Source: Dyadobacter frigoris
GTDB taxonomy: Bacteria; Bacteroidota; Bacteroidia; Cytophagales; Spirosomataceae
NCBI RefSeq assembly: GCF_005280585.1
Contig: NZ_SZVO01000009.1
Location: 124,001 to 188,000 of the forward strand
Direction: 5' to 3'
Length of the DNA stretch: 64,000 bases
A program made the translations under genes and the position numbers. Below, piece by piece: positions 34,934 to 44,360 of this stretch (the stretch's first letter is position 1; every line of letters starts with the position of its first letter). Under the pieces are notes generated by a model. It ran no database searches. It was not told the origin of the DNA and saw only the letters and a list, made by a program, of their open reading frames with translations.

Positions 34934-37900
34934 ATGGAAAAAAAATACTTATTCCTAATGGGATTGCTATGTCTTTTTCGGCCTTGTGCTCCGGCTTCTG
35001 GCCAGATGATGGCTTTTTCAAAAAGTAAGGAGGCACCTTCGGCGGTACGGCAGACGCAAACCCTGCAGCAAGTGCTCAGAAACCTGGAATCCAAGCATGC
35101 TATTTATTTTATGTACGAAAGTGATAAAATAAAGGAAATGCCGGTCGACTCAAAAATGATGTCGGGCGAAAGCATTGAAACGATGCTGGACAGAGTATTG
35201 AAATCAAACGGTCTGGATTATAAAAAACATGGCAAAATCTACGCGATTTTTCCAAAAGACAGCAGTTCTAAATCAGGTAAATCGTCGGGGGCTAAATCAA
35301 CAGGTATTTTTCCTTCCGGGGAATCAAATTCAGAAACTTTGCAGCAATCGGTTGAATCAACCCGCCAGACTGCCGATGATATTAAAATTACGGGAAAGGT
35401 AACTGATGATAAAGGTGAGCCCGTTCCTGGTGTCAATATATTAATTAAAGGTTCACTTGCAGGAACTACTACGGATGCCGATGGAGCTTACTCCATTAAT
35501 GTGCCTTCCAAAGAAAGTGTCCTTATCTTTTCTTTTCTTGGTTTTGTCTCCCAGCATATTACAGTGGGCAATCAGGCCATGCTTGAAGTGAAATTGGCTA
35601 CCGATACAAAAATGCTTAGCGAAGTGGTTGTTACGGCGCTAGGGTTTAAGGAAGCGGCTGACCGTCTGGGCTCTACAAGTAGTAAAGTGAGCGGTGAAGC
35701 CATTGCAAAATCAGGGGAAACCAGTCTTATTAACGGTCTTGCCGGAAAAGCAGCCGGTGTTCAGATTTCCCGCGCTTCGAGTGATCCGGGTGCTGCTTCA
35801 TTCATCCAGATACGCGGACAAAATACATTAACAGGAAATACGCAGCCATTGGTAGTTGTAGATGGTATTCCAATCAGCTCCACAACCGAGGGAGGAACTT
35901 CGGGCGGGGTTTCGCCACAGTCGCGTTTGAATGACATTAACCCGAATGATATAGCTTCCATGCAAATCCTGAAAGGTGCTTCTGCTGCTGCTTTGTGGGG
36001 ATCACGCGCTGCAAACGGGGTTATTTTGATCACAACAAAAAGAGGAGCGGAAGGGAAAATGAATATTTCCTTTACTTCCACGTATTCGGCTGATCAAATA
36101 AACGCATACCATCCATTTCAGGGAAAATTCGGTCAGGGTTCTGCCGGTATTTATAATCCAAATGGAGCCAATGCCTGGGGAGATAAAATCGATTCGAGAG
36201 CGGGTGGTGCGGATGATGTAAACACAACCGGCCAGTATTTTGAGGCTCAGGACGGAACAAAATATTACCCGATCATCAAGAAAAATTCAAAAGACGTTTA
36301 CAATCAATCCAATTATGATAAAGTTTTCCGTACCGGAAGTTATTATGACAATGCGCTAAGTCTGAGCGGTGGAGATCAAAAAACTACTTTCTTTTTCAGT
36401 ATTGGTGATGTTCGCCAGAAAGGTGTACAGCGTGGTAATAGTACTTACAACCGTACAACGCTTCGTTTTAACGCGGAAAGAAAATTCAATGATGTGGTTC
36501 GTCTTGCAGTAAGCGCGGCGTATACCAAAAGTTATTCCGACAGAATTCAGCGTGGTAACAACCTTGCCGGTGCTATGGTGGGTTTGGCGCGTAACCCGGC
36601 AGATTTTGATATTTCTGATTATAAAGGAAGTTATTATTCTTCGCCAACGGCCTCTCCGATTTTGAACAGACAGCGCGGATACAGAAGTTATCTGGGTGCG
36701 GTAATCAACCCTGCCAATAATAATGCACTTTGGTCTTTGTACGAACAGCAAAATTCGACAGACGTTAGCCGGTTTATGAATAGTGCTGAATTAGGAATTA
36801 AACCTGCAAAGTGGCTTGACATTATTGCCAGAGCTGGTTTGGATACTTATTCTGATGAACAGATTAGCTATTTTCCAATCAATGATATTACAGGTGCAGG
36901 AACAGGTTCTTTCCAGGATCAGATCACAGGTGAATCGCAGGTTAACGGAGATTTGCTTGCACGTGCCACAAAAGATTTCGGCAGCAATTTTACATCGACT
37001 TTTGTAGTTGGATTCAATGTGAACAATCGTAAATATAGCAATCTTGGAGCAACGATTACTAACTTTCTGGTTGCTGATGCACCTGCCAACTTTGCCAATG
37101 CCACCGCTTTGAACAGAACCCCTGTTAATAAGAAAACAGAGGTAAGGACGATCCGCAGTTATGCAACGGCAAGTTTCGCAGCTTATGATGCCTTGTTTTT
37201 AAACCTTTCCGGTGCAGCAGAATCGGCGTCGTCTTTCGGAGCTTTATCTGAAAAAACGTTCTATTACCCATCTGCGGATGTGGCCTGGCTTTTCACCAAA
37301 CTTAAATTTATTGAAGATAACCGTGTGATCAATTTTGGTAAACTTCGGGCATCTTACGGCGTTGTGGGTGTGCAGCCGCTGCCTTACCGTTCGAACACCG
37401 TGTTTTCTTCAACGGTTTACACGGCTAATCCATGGGGAGATAATCTGGTTGGTTCGCAGTTCGGCAATGGTGCTTACAGCCAGGGCAGTTCTATGGGTGA
37501 TCAGTATTTGAAACCAGAGCGTAAAACAGAATACGAAATCGGACTTGATCTTCGCTTTTTCGAAAGCAGATTGCGTATGGGACTTACCTATTATAACAAC
37601 AAAATCAGAGATGTACTTGTGCCGGTAACGCTGGCACCAACGACGGGATTTGCTACAAAATACACCAATGCAGCTGAATTACAGAACAAAGGTATGGAAG
37701 CGGATCTTACGTATGATGTGATCAAAAAAGGATCTTTGACCTGGTCACTTCGCGGGAATTTCACCCGAAACAGGAGTAAAGTACTCGATCTTGCAGGAAC
37801 TCAGTCGCTGTATCTGGTAGGTGGAATTGAAAATTTCCTGGATGCACGTGCCGTAGTTGGACAGCCCACAGGCGTTTTCTGGAGTAGCAAGTATGCTTTG

Positions 37901-38548
37901 AATGATAACGGAACGAAAAAACTGGACGCAAACGGATTCCCTACTGCTGATCCTGTAACAGGTGTTGTTGGTAACCCGAATCCGGATTGGATCGGTGGTT
38001 TTGGAACCAGTCTTTCTTACAAGAAATTCTCTTTGGATGTTTTGTTTGAAACGTCTCAGGGTGGAGATTATTTTAGCGGAACAAGAGGTGTAATGTATAA
38101 CTTCGGAACGCACGGGGATACTGGCAACGAAGTTACCCTGACACAGGATACCAAAAATTATGCAGGCAAAACGTTGGCAGCAGGAAGTACGGTTCGTGGT
38201 AATTTGAAAGATTTTGGCGCAGGTCCGGTGTTGATGGACGAAAGCTGGTACACAACGCTTGGAAGTGGATTTGGTTCGTTGAAACAACAATTTGTTGAAG
38301 ATGGCAGCTGGACACGTCTTCGTCAGCTTTCACTTTCTTACCGTTTGGATTCTGAAAAATTCAGAAAGATTACCAAGCTTCAATCGATTGAATTCTCTGC
38401 AACCGGACGTAACCTTTTCTTGTGGACAAAAGTGGTAGGGATCGATCCTGACACCAATTTATCAGGAACGCCGGCTGGCCGTAATATGGATTATTTCAAC
38501 TCTCCAGGAACAAGATCTTACATCTTCTCTCTGAAAGTGAATTATTGA
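34934..38548 (+). CDS. SusC/RagA-family TonB-linked outer-membrane transporter
   Basis: 1204 residues. After a signal peptide (about 1-23) come an STN/secretin-type signalling domain (about 45-107), a low-complexity Ser/Lys linker, a carboxypeptidase-regulatory-like domain (about 152-235), a TonB plug (about 240-365) and the large barrel ending in SLKVNY. The STN domain fits transduction to the FecR protein encoded 36 bases upstream. With the SusD protein it forms the substrate-import complex of this locus. No glycan enzyme follows; downstream hydrolases suggest peptides or amides as cargo. Confidence 0.95.
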   Translation: MEKKYLFLMGLLCLFRPCAPASGQMMAFSKSKEAPSAVRQTQTLQQVLRNLESKHAIYFMYESDKIKEMPVDSKMMSGESIETMLDRVLKSNGLDYKKHGKIYAIFPKDSSSKSGKSSGAKSTGIFPSGESNSETLQQSVESTRQTADDIKITGKVTDDKGEPVPGVNILIKGSLAGTTTDADGAYSINVPSKESVLIFSFLGFVSQHITVGNQAMLEVKLATDTKMLSEVVVTALGFKEAADRLGSTSSKVSGEAIAKSGETSLINGLAGKAAGVQISRASSDPGAASFIQIRGQNTLTGNTQPLVVVDGIPISSTTEGGTSGGVSPQSRLNDINPNDIASMQILKGASAAALWGSRAANGVILITTKRGAEGKMNISFTSTYSADQINAYHPFQGKFGQGSAGIYNPNGANAWGDKIDSRAGGADDVNTTGQYFEAQDGTKYYPIIKKNSKDVYNQSNYDKVFRTGSYYDNALSLSGGDQKTTFFFSIGDVRQKGVQRGNSTYNRTTLRFNAERKFNDVVRLAVSAAYTKSYSDRIQRGNNLAGAMVGLARNPADFDISDYKGSYYSSPTASPILNRQRGYRSYLGAVINPANNNALWSLYEQQNSTDVSRFMNSAELGIKPAKWLDIIARAGLDTYSDEQISYFPINDITGAGTGSFQDQITGESQVNGDLLARATKDFGSNFTSTFVVGFNVNNRKYSNLGATITNFLVADAPANFANATALNRTPVNKKTEVRTIRSYATASFAAYDALFLNLSGAAESASSFGALSEKTFYYPSADVAWLFTKLKFIEDNRVINFGKLRASYGVVGVQPLPYRSNTVFSSTVYTANPWGDNLVGSQFGNGAYSQGSSMGDQYLKPERKTEYEIGLDLRFFESRLRMGLTYYNNKIRDVLVPVTLAPTTGFATKYTNAAELQNKGMEADLTYDVIKKGSLTWSLRGNFTRNRSKVLDLAGTQSLYLVGGIENFLDARAVVGQPTGVFWSSKYALNDNGTKKLDANGFPTADPVTGVVGNPNPDWIGGFGTSLSYKKFSLDVLFETSQGGDYFSGTRGVMYNFGTHGDTGNEVTLTQDTKNYAGKTLAAGSTVRGNLKDFGAGPVLMDESWYTTLGSGFGSLKQQFVEDGSWTRLRQLSLSYRLDSEKFRKITKLQSIEFSATGRNLFLWTKVVGIDPDTNLSGTPAGRNMDYFNSPGTRSYIFSLKVNY

Positions 38549-38599
38549 TCAGCGTTACTAACTGATTCATTTGACCCAAAATATTAAACAAAGCATACA

Positions 38600-40057
38600 A
38601 TGAAAAGAGCTAAAATAATCAGGATGGCAGGACTTTTCCTGATGGCAGGAATGATTTCCTGCGAATCCATGGTCGATAATCTTAACACGGATCTTAACAA
38701 CCCAACCGATGCTTCGGCAACTTTGTTGCTGACAGGTGCTCAGCTGGGAAATGTATCGGTGCAGGAAGGTCACCTGGCCCGTGTTGCTTCGATGTGGTCA
38801 GGCTATTTTACCGGTACTGACCGTCAGTATAAAGATATTTACAGCTATAATGTTACCGGAGCATCTTTCAATGATGTGTGGCAATTTGTTTACCAGGGTG
38901 TGGTTGGACAAATGAAGCTGGTTATTGATAAATCTGCGGCAACCAATAACAGACTTGTTCAGGGTATCGCGAAAATTACAGAAGCGAATGCACTTGGAAC
39001 TGCTGTTGCCTGCTGGGGAGATATTCCTTTGAAGGAAGCTGCTGATATTACCAAGTTTCCAAATCCTGCTTTTGAACCACAAATTCAGGTTTATGGTGAA
39101 TTGCAGGCTTTGCTTGACGAGGCGATTGCCGATCTTGAATCAGGTATTGGAACGTCTCCGGGTGTTGCCGACATTCACTTTGCCGGTGATGCATCCAAAT
39201 GGAAGGAAGCTGCGTACACTTTGAAAGCCAGATATTACATGGAAACAAAGGAATACGCATTGGCCGCTACGGCTGCTGAAAAAGGTATTACTACCGCAGC
39301 AAGATCCTGGATGATGGTGCACGGAACGACGCTGAATGTAAATGAAAACCTGATGTATGCATTTATCGCGAGAAACCGCGTGGGTGACATCAATTCTTCA
39401 CTTGCACTGGCTCCAAAGTTTTTGAACCCTGCCAGTGCGACCTACAAAGGCAATGCAAAAACGGATGAGACAGCTCGTTACAATCACCATTTCATCACGT
39501 TGAGTACTACGGGCGTTGTCATTCCTGTTTCACCAAATACGAACAGCACGACAACTTCCCGCGGATTATTCGGACAATCTGCTCCATATCCAATGGTTAC
39601 GTATTCTGAAAATTTGTTAACTGCTGCTGAATCTCAGGCACGTACAACTGGTTTTGCTGCCGGTTTGGCAAAACTGAATATCTACCGTGCTTACCTGAAT
39701 GCGGGTGGTGATTTAGATGCGACTTACAAAACAGGAACTTACAAGTACAAATACGAAGCTTACGCAACAGAAGATTTTGCATCAGGCGGTATGCTTAACA
39801 AAGATGGAATCACTGCAGATCAGGCTTTGTTGAGAGAGATTTTGCTGGAACGTTATGTTACTTTCAACGGACAGATCATCGGGTTCAATGATCTTCGCCG
39901 GACCAGAACGGAATCAGTTGGTGTGAAACTTACGCCAAGTGCCGGATCGGTATTACCTGAAAGAATGATTTATAGTGAAGCGGAAGTAAACTCAAATACC
40001 AGCGCACCAAATCCGGTACCAGGTGTTTTTGTCAAAACAGCCGTAAACGCCAAGTAA
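38600..40057 (+). CDS. SusD/RagB-like nutrient-binding outer-membrane lipoprotein
   Basis: 485 residues with a lipobox Cys21 (GMISCESMVDN). The sequence is of the SusD-like_2 type: NLNTDLNNPTDAS, later WKEAAYTLKARYYMETKEYALAA (TPR-like helices) and LLREILLERYVTFNGQIIGFNDLRRTR near the end. It lies 51 bases after the SusC gene and is its lid partner, binding substrate at the cell surface. The ligand is not evident. An 11-bp terminator hairpin follows its stop. Confidence 0.94.
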   Translation: MKRAKIIRMAGLFLMAGMISCESMVDNLNTDLNNPTDASATLLLTGAQLGNVSVQEGHLARVASMWSGYFTGTDRQYKDIYSYNVTGASFNDVWQFVYQGVVGQMKLVIDKSAATNNRLVQGIAKITEANALGTAVACWGDIPLKEAADITKFPNPAFEPQIQVYGELQALLDEAIADLESGIGTSPGVADIHFAGDASKWKEAAYTLKARYYMETKEYALAATAAEKGITTAARSWMMVHGTTLNVNENLMYAFIARNRVGDINSSLALAPKFLNPASATYKGNAKTDETARYNHHFITLSTTGVVIPVSPNTNSTTTSRGLFGQSAPYPMVTYSENLLTAAESQARTTGFAAGLAKLNIYRAYLNAGGDLDATYKTGTYKYKYEAYATEDFASGGMLNKDGITADQALLREILLERYVTFNGQIIGFNDLRRTRTESVGVKLTPSAGSVLPERMIYSEAEVNSNTSAPNPVPGVFVKTAVNAK

Positions 40058-40064
40058 AATTAAA

Positions 40065-40098
40065 ATAGCCTGTCCATCCGGACAGGCTATATTTTGTT
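40065..40098 (+). terminator. intrinsic terminator between susD and the first amidohydrolase
   Basis: Perfect 11-bp stem (40065-40075 with 40080-40090), loop ATCC, followed by TTTTGTTT. Placed inside an otherwise continuous cluster, it would lower expression of the enzymes relative to the importer if it reads through partly. Confidence 0.82.
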
Positions 40099-40114
40099 TA
40101 AAACAGAAACAGCG

Positions 40115-43100
40115 ATGATGATGAACCTGCCGAATTCCTATTCCCTGATATCGTTTCAATCCTTTTCAAAAAGATTTTTTAAAACAATTCCGCTGTTACT
40201 TTCGGTTTTGCCGGTTAGTGCTGTTTTTGCGGAAACGTTACCAAAATTTACCGCTGATTCTGTTAAAGTAACCCTGACAGAAGGTACCAACATTGCCCTG
40301 ACTTTATCGCCGGATAAAAAGACAATTGTCATGGATTTACAGGGCACAATTTACAGTGTTCCTTTCCAGGGCGGATTGGCAAAAGCATTAACAGATCCGA
40401 TGGGTGACTGCCGACAGCCTGTCTTTTCACCAGACGGCTCCAAAGTTGCTTTCCAGGCTTTCTGGGATGGTAACTTTCATATTTACACGGTTGATAAAAA
40501 TGGCGGAACGCCGGTTCAGATCACGTTCGGAACATTTGATGACCGCGAGCCAGGTTATTCACCGGATGGAAAAAAGATTATTTTTTCTTCCGATAGAAGT
40601 GGTAATTACGATGTATGGGAACTGGAACTTGCTTCCGGTGAACTGAAACAACTTACCACAGACGCAGGAAATGACTTTTTCCCTTCCTATTCTTCCGACG
40701 GATCACAAATCGCTTATGTTTCTGAAAGAAGTGCAGCACCGGGAATCTACATCATGGATCCCAAAGGAAAAGAAAAATTGTTCCTGACAAGTAAAGGAAA
40801 ACTGGCCTCGCCAATCTGGCATCCAAAAGAATCCAGAATTGTTTTCAATAATTTCAATGAAGGAAAAAGTTTGCTGGATATGGCCAAAGTGGGCGGCGGC
40901 GACTGGGAGACTTTATCAGAAAATTCAGAAGACGTTTTTCCATTCAAAGTAGCCTGGATTTCGGATACTGAATATCTGTATACTTCCGATGGTTTAATCA
41001 AAAAAAGAAAGCTGGGAGATAAGTTAGTCAGCACAATACCTTTTCAGGTTCAAATCAATTTGTCACATGAAAAGTATAAATTGAAAGTCTACGATTTCAA
41101 TTCCGTTGCTAGTAATAAAGTAAAAGGAATCCGTGGTCCGGTGGTTTCTCCGGATGGAAATTCTGTTGCGTTCACCGCTTTGGGTGATATGTGGCTTTTG
41201 AAAAAAGGCTCAGACAAACCGGTTCAATTAACCAATGATTCTTTTATAGAAATTGATCCTGCTTTTTCCTCAGACGGCAAACAATTGGCCTATGTCTGCG
41301 ATAGAAAAGGGAATATGGATTTGTATGTCAGGGATTTAGCATCGGGAAGTGAAAAGCTGGTTTTAAATGCTGCGGATAATATTACTTTCCCTGCCTGGTC
41401 GGCTGACGGTTCCAAAATCGCTTATTATCAGAAGGATCCTGCTGCTTTTGGTCGCTATTCTTTAAAAATGATTGAGCTGTCATCTTCGAAAGAATCGGTT
41501 TTGTACGCGCCTCTTTTTGACGGATCGCAGCCAAGCTGGTCTGCTGATGGAAAATATGTGGTGATTTCCGCTTTACAGCCTTATTCATCGCGTTACCGCG
41601 AAGGTGTCAGCAAATTTCTTGTGATTTCTACGGTTGATAAAACCTTTAAATTTATCACACCGATCAACGAAAGAACATTTTCAACAAGAGGGAAAAATGG
41701 CCCTTACTGGTCGCCGGACGGAACGAAATTTGCGTTTTCAATGGACGGTGTTTTGTGGACAGTTGCGGTGGATAAGGAAGGAAATCTTTTAAACGCACCA
41801 AGAAGATTAACCAACGAACTGGCAGAAAATCCTAGCTGGACGGGCGATTCCAAAAGTATCGTTTACATGGCGACGGATGTGCTAAAAAAGATTTCGCTTG
41901 CTGACGGTTCTGTTTCAATGATACCAATTGATTTAAACTACAAAATAAAACAACCGGCTGGACAAGTTGTCGTTCATGCCGGAAAGGTTTTTAACGGCCG
42001 TTCAAAAGAGTATCTGACCAATGTTGATATTATCATCGTTGGAAATAGAATACAGAAAATCGAGCCGCATAAAGCAGGAAGGACAGGAAAACTGATCGAT
42101 GCTTCAAAACAAACGGTTATTCCGGGATTGATCGAAATGCACACGCACCAGACTGCTGCGGCTGGTGAACAATTGGGCCGTCTTTGGTTGGGCTACGGCA
42201 TTACCACAATCCGTGAACCAGGAGGAGATCCGTATGATGTAATTGAAAGAAAAGAATCCTGGGCAAGCGGCAGAAGAGCCGGTCCGCGTAACTTTTATAC
42301 TGGTGGAATTTTGGACGGCAGCCGGATTTATTACGGTATGAATGTTGGAAACGTAGCCGGCGCACAGCTTGAACTCGAACTGGAAAAGGCGCGCCGATTG
42401 GGTTATGATATGATGAAAACCTACGTGCGTATGACGGATGCCATGCAGCAGCGGGTTACTGTTTTTGCACATAATCTTGGAATTCCGGTTTCATCTCACG
42501 AAATATATCCGGCTATGAAATATGGTGTCGATGCGGTTGAACATATGGGTGCAACGAGTCGCCGCGGGTATTCTCCAAAATTATCTGCGCTGAATAATTC
42601 GTATCAGGATGTGGTTGAACTTTTAGTGAAATCAGGAATGAATATCACACCCACTGCATCACTTCAGGGTGGACTTCCCGTATTGGTACAAAAGGATGCT
42701 GCTTTTTTTGATAACAAACAATTCAAAGCATTTTATAATGAAGATGCTGTGAATGAGATCAAAAATATGACCTCACTTCGCCTGAAAGGCAATCCGGTTT
42801 TTGTGTCTTCTTTTGGCAATATTCAGAAAACGGTAAAAGCGATGATTGATCAGGGCGGACATGTGACGCCGGGTACGGATTCGCCTATTATTCAGCCAGG
42901 ATTAAGTTACCATGCAGAATTGCAATCATGGGTTGACGGCGGGATTTCTCCTTTCGAAACATTGCGTTCTGCTACACTTTATTCGGCGGAAGCATTGGGT
43001 GTTAGCAAAGATTTAGGAACATTGGAAAAAGGCAAATTGGCTGATCTGGTGGTTATTGACGGTGATCCATTGAAGAATATCAAGGATGTTTTGAATGTTA

Positions 43101-43162
43101 CCACGGTCATTCGAAATGGAGAGGTTTTTCCGATAGAAGTTCTTTTAAAAAAGGTAAATTGA
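40115..43162 (+). CDS. propeller-amidohydrolase 1 (PD40 repeats plus imidazolonepropionase-like hydrolase)
   Basis: 1015 residues from the ATG at 40115 (the frame continues to a TTG at 40094). A signal peptide (about 1-40) leads to a TolB-like beta-propeller (about 50-610) with repeated SPDG units such as SPDGSKVAF and SPDGKKIIFSSDRSGN. The C-terminal amidohydrolase domain (about 625-1010) has the metal motif H676-x-H678 in EMHTHQ, a Lys in MMKTYVRM, His residues in SHEIYPAMKYGVDAVEHMG and the catalytic Asp in PGTDSPI. Relatives of this COG1228 group include Xaa-Pro dipeptidases and cyclic-amide hydrolases, so a periplasmic peptidase or amidase is likely. It is paralogous to the enzyme at 44361. 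Confidence 0.9.
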   Translation: MMMNLPNSYSLISFQSFSKRFFKTIPLLLSVLPVSAVFAETLPKFTADSVKVTLTEGTNIALTLSPDKKTIVMDLQGTIYSVPFQGGLAKALTDPMGDCRQPVFSPDGSKVAFQAFWDGNFHIYTVDKNGGTPVQITFGTFDDREPGYSPDGKKIIFSSDRSGNYDVWELELASGELKQLTTDAGNDFFPSYSSDGSQIAYVSERSAAPGIYIMDPKGKEKLFLTSKGKLASPIWHPKESRIVFNNFNEGKSLLDMAKVGGGDWETLSENSEDVFPFKVAWISDTEYLYTSDGLIKKRKLGDKLVSTIPFQVQINLSHEKYKLKVYDFNSVASNKVKGIRGPVVSPDGNSVAFTALGDMWLLKKGSDKPVQLTNDSFIEIDPAFSSDGKQLAYVCDRKGNMDLYVRDLASGSEKLVLNAADNITFPAWSADGSKIAYYQKDPAAFGRYSLKMIELSSSKESVLYAPLFDGSQPSWSADGKYVVISALQPYSSRYREGVSKFLVISTVDKTFKFITPINERTFSTRGKNGPYWSPDGTKFAFSMDGVLWTVAVDKEGNLLNAPRRLTNELAENPSWTGDSKSIVYMATDVLKKISLADGSVSMIPIDLNYKIKQPAGQVVVHAGKVFNGRSKEYLTNVDIIIVGNRIQKIEPHKAGRTGKLIDASKQTVIPGLIEMHTHQTAAAGEQLGRLWLGYGITTIREPGGDPYDVIERKESWASGRRAGPRNFYTGGILDGSRIYYGMNVGNVAGAQLELELEKARRLGYDMMKTYVRMTDAMQQRVTVFAHNLGIPVSSHEIYPAMKYGVDAVEHMGATSRRGYSPKLSALNNSYQDVVELLVKSGMNITPTASLQGGLPVLVQKDAAFFDNKQFKAFYNEDAVNEIKNMTSLRLKGNPVFVSSFGNIQKTVKAMIDQGGHVTPGTDSPIIQPGLSYHAELQSWVDGGISPFETLRSATLYSAEALGVSKDLGTLEKGKLADLVVIDGDPLKNIKDVLNVTTVIRNGEVFPIEVLLKKVN

Positions 43163-43187
43163 TGGAGCGTTAGAATTTGATTATTAC

Positions 43188-43332
43188 GGTGCGTTGCACC
43201 TTTGCCTTTTGAGTTTGCCTGTGTTCCTACAAATATTTCGGTGCTCCGCACCTGATCGAAAAGGTGCAGAGTACCGAAATATTTGCGGTTCGCCGTGCGG
43301 TAGATAGAAAGCACCGAATTTTATCCGTCAAA
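43188..43332. repeat. inverted and degenerate solo copies on the left side of the array
   Basis: GGTGC-N3-GCACC occurs at 43188-43200 and 43240-43252. The second, with the preceding TACAAATATTTC, is a reverse-orientation copy of the array core, and 43263-43285 is a forward copy, so the two stand head to head 10 bases apart. The stretch 43290-43332 ends like repeat unit 1 and is a decayed unit. Confidence 0.75.
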
Positions 43333-44272
43333 GGTGCAGCGCACCGCAATATTTGTAGATGAGGGACATGAATTTTATCCGTCAAAGGTGCAGCGCACCG
43401 CAATATTTGTAGATGAGGGACATGAAGTTTATCCGGTAAAGGTGCAGCGCACCGCAATATTTGTAGATGAGGGACATGAAGTTTATCCGGTAAAGGTGCA
43501 GCGCAGCGAAATATTTGTAGAGGAGGGACACGAAGTTCATCTAATAAAGGTGCAGCGTACCGAAATATTTGTAGAGGAAGGACATGAAGTTTATCCGGTA
43601 AAGGTGCAGCGCACCGCAATATTTGTAGATGAGGGACATGAAGTTTATCCGGTAAAGGTGCAGCGCACAGCAATATTTGTAGAGGAGGGACACGAAGTTC
43701 ATCTAATAAAGGTGCAGCGTACCGAAATATTTGTAGAGGAAGGACATGAAGTTTATCCGGTAAAGGTGCAGCGCACCGCAATATTTGTAGATGAGGGACA
43801 CGAAGTTTATCCGGTAAAGGTGCAGCGCACAGCAATATTTGTAGAGGAGGGACACGAAGTTCATCTAATAAAGGTGCAGCGTACCGAAATATTTGTAGAG
43901 GAAGGACATGAAGTTTATCCGGTAAAGGTGCAGCGCACCGCAATATTTGTAGATGAGGGACACGAAGTTTATCTGGTAAAGGTGCAGCGCACCGCAATAT
44001 TTGTAGATGAGGGACACGAAGTTTATCCGGTAAAGGTGCAGCGCACCGCAATATTTGTAGATGAGGGACACGAAGTTTATCCGGTAAAGGTGCAGCGCAC
44101 CACAATATTTGTAGATGAGGGACATGAAGTTTATCCGGTAAAGGTGCAGCGCACCGCAATATTTGTAGATGAGGGACATGAAGTTTATCCGGTAAAGGTG
44201 CAACGCACCGCAATATTTGTAGATGAGGTACACGAAGTTTATCTGGTAAAGGTGCAGCGCACCGCAATGACT
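43333..44272 (+). repeat. 54-bp tandem repeat array, 17 units plus a partial 18th
   Basis: Units begin with GGTGCAGC at 43333 and every 54 bases to 44251, with no indel. Each unit opens with GGTGC-AGC-GCACC (5-bp stem, sometimes with one mismatch) followed by a GCAATATTTGTAGA-like core. Since 54 is divisible by three, the array is open in three frames; the plus frame 43334-44281 would give 18-residue repeats around QRTAIFVDEGHEV, and two minus frames are equally open. Units 4-12 form three copies of a 162-bp higher-order unit. There is no signal peptide or proper start, so I treat it as a noncoding repeat between the two amidohydrolase paralogues. Confidence 0.92.
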
Positions 44273-44360
44273 AACCATTAATTACCCAAAAACGAAATAG
44301 ATTTTCAAAACCCATTTCAACCATTTTAACATAAAAAATTAAAAATTAAATCAGAAAAAA

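Noticed and set aside
43227..44267. 346-codon minus-strand ORF over the same array (also 43865-44278)
   Set aside because: Same artefact of a stop-free unit length divisible by three; three frames are open at once.
43333..44272. CRISPR array
   Set aside because: The units are contiguous and almost identical over their whole 54 bases, with no variable spacers, and no cas gene is present.
43334..44281. 315-codon plus-strand ORF of 18-residue repeats as a protein gene
   Set aside because: A 54-bp unit without stops stays open in any frame across the array. The ORF begins with GTG inside the first repeat, lacks a signal peptide, and unit differences change residues freely (Asp/Glu, Tyr-Pro-Val/His-Leu-Ile).
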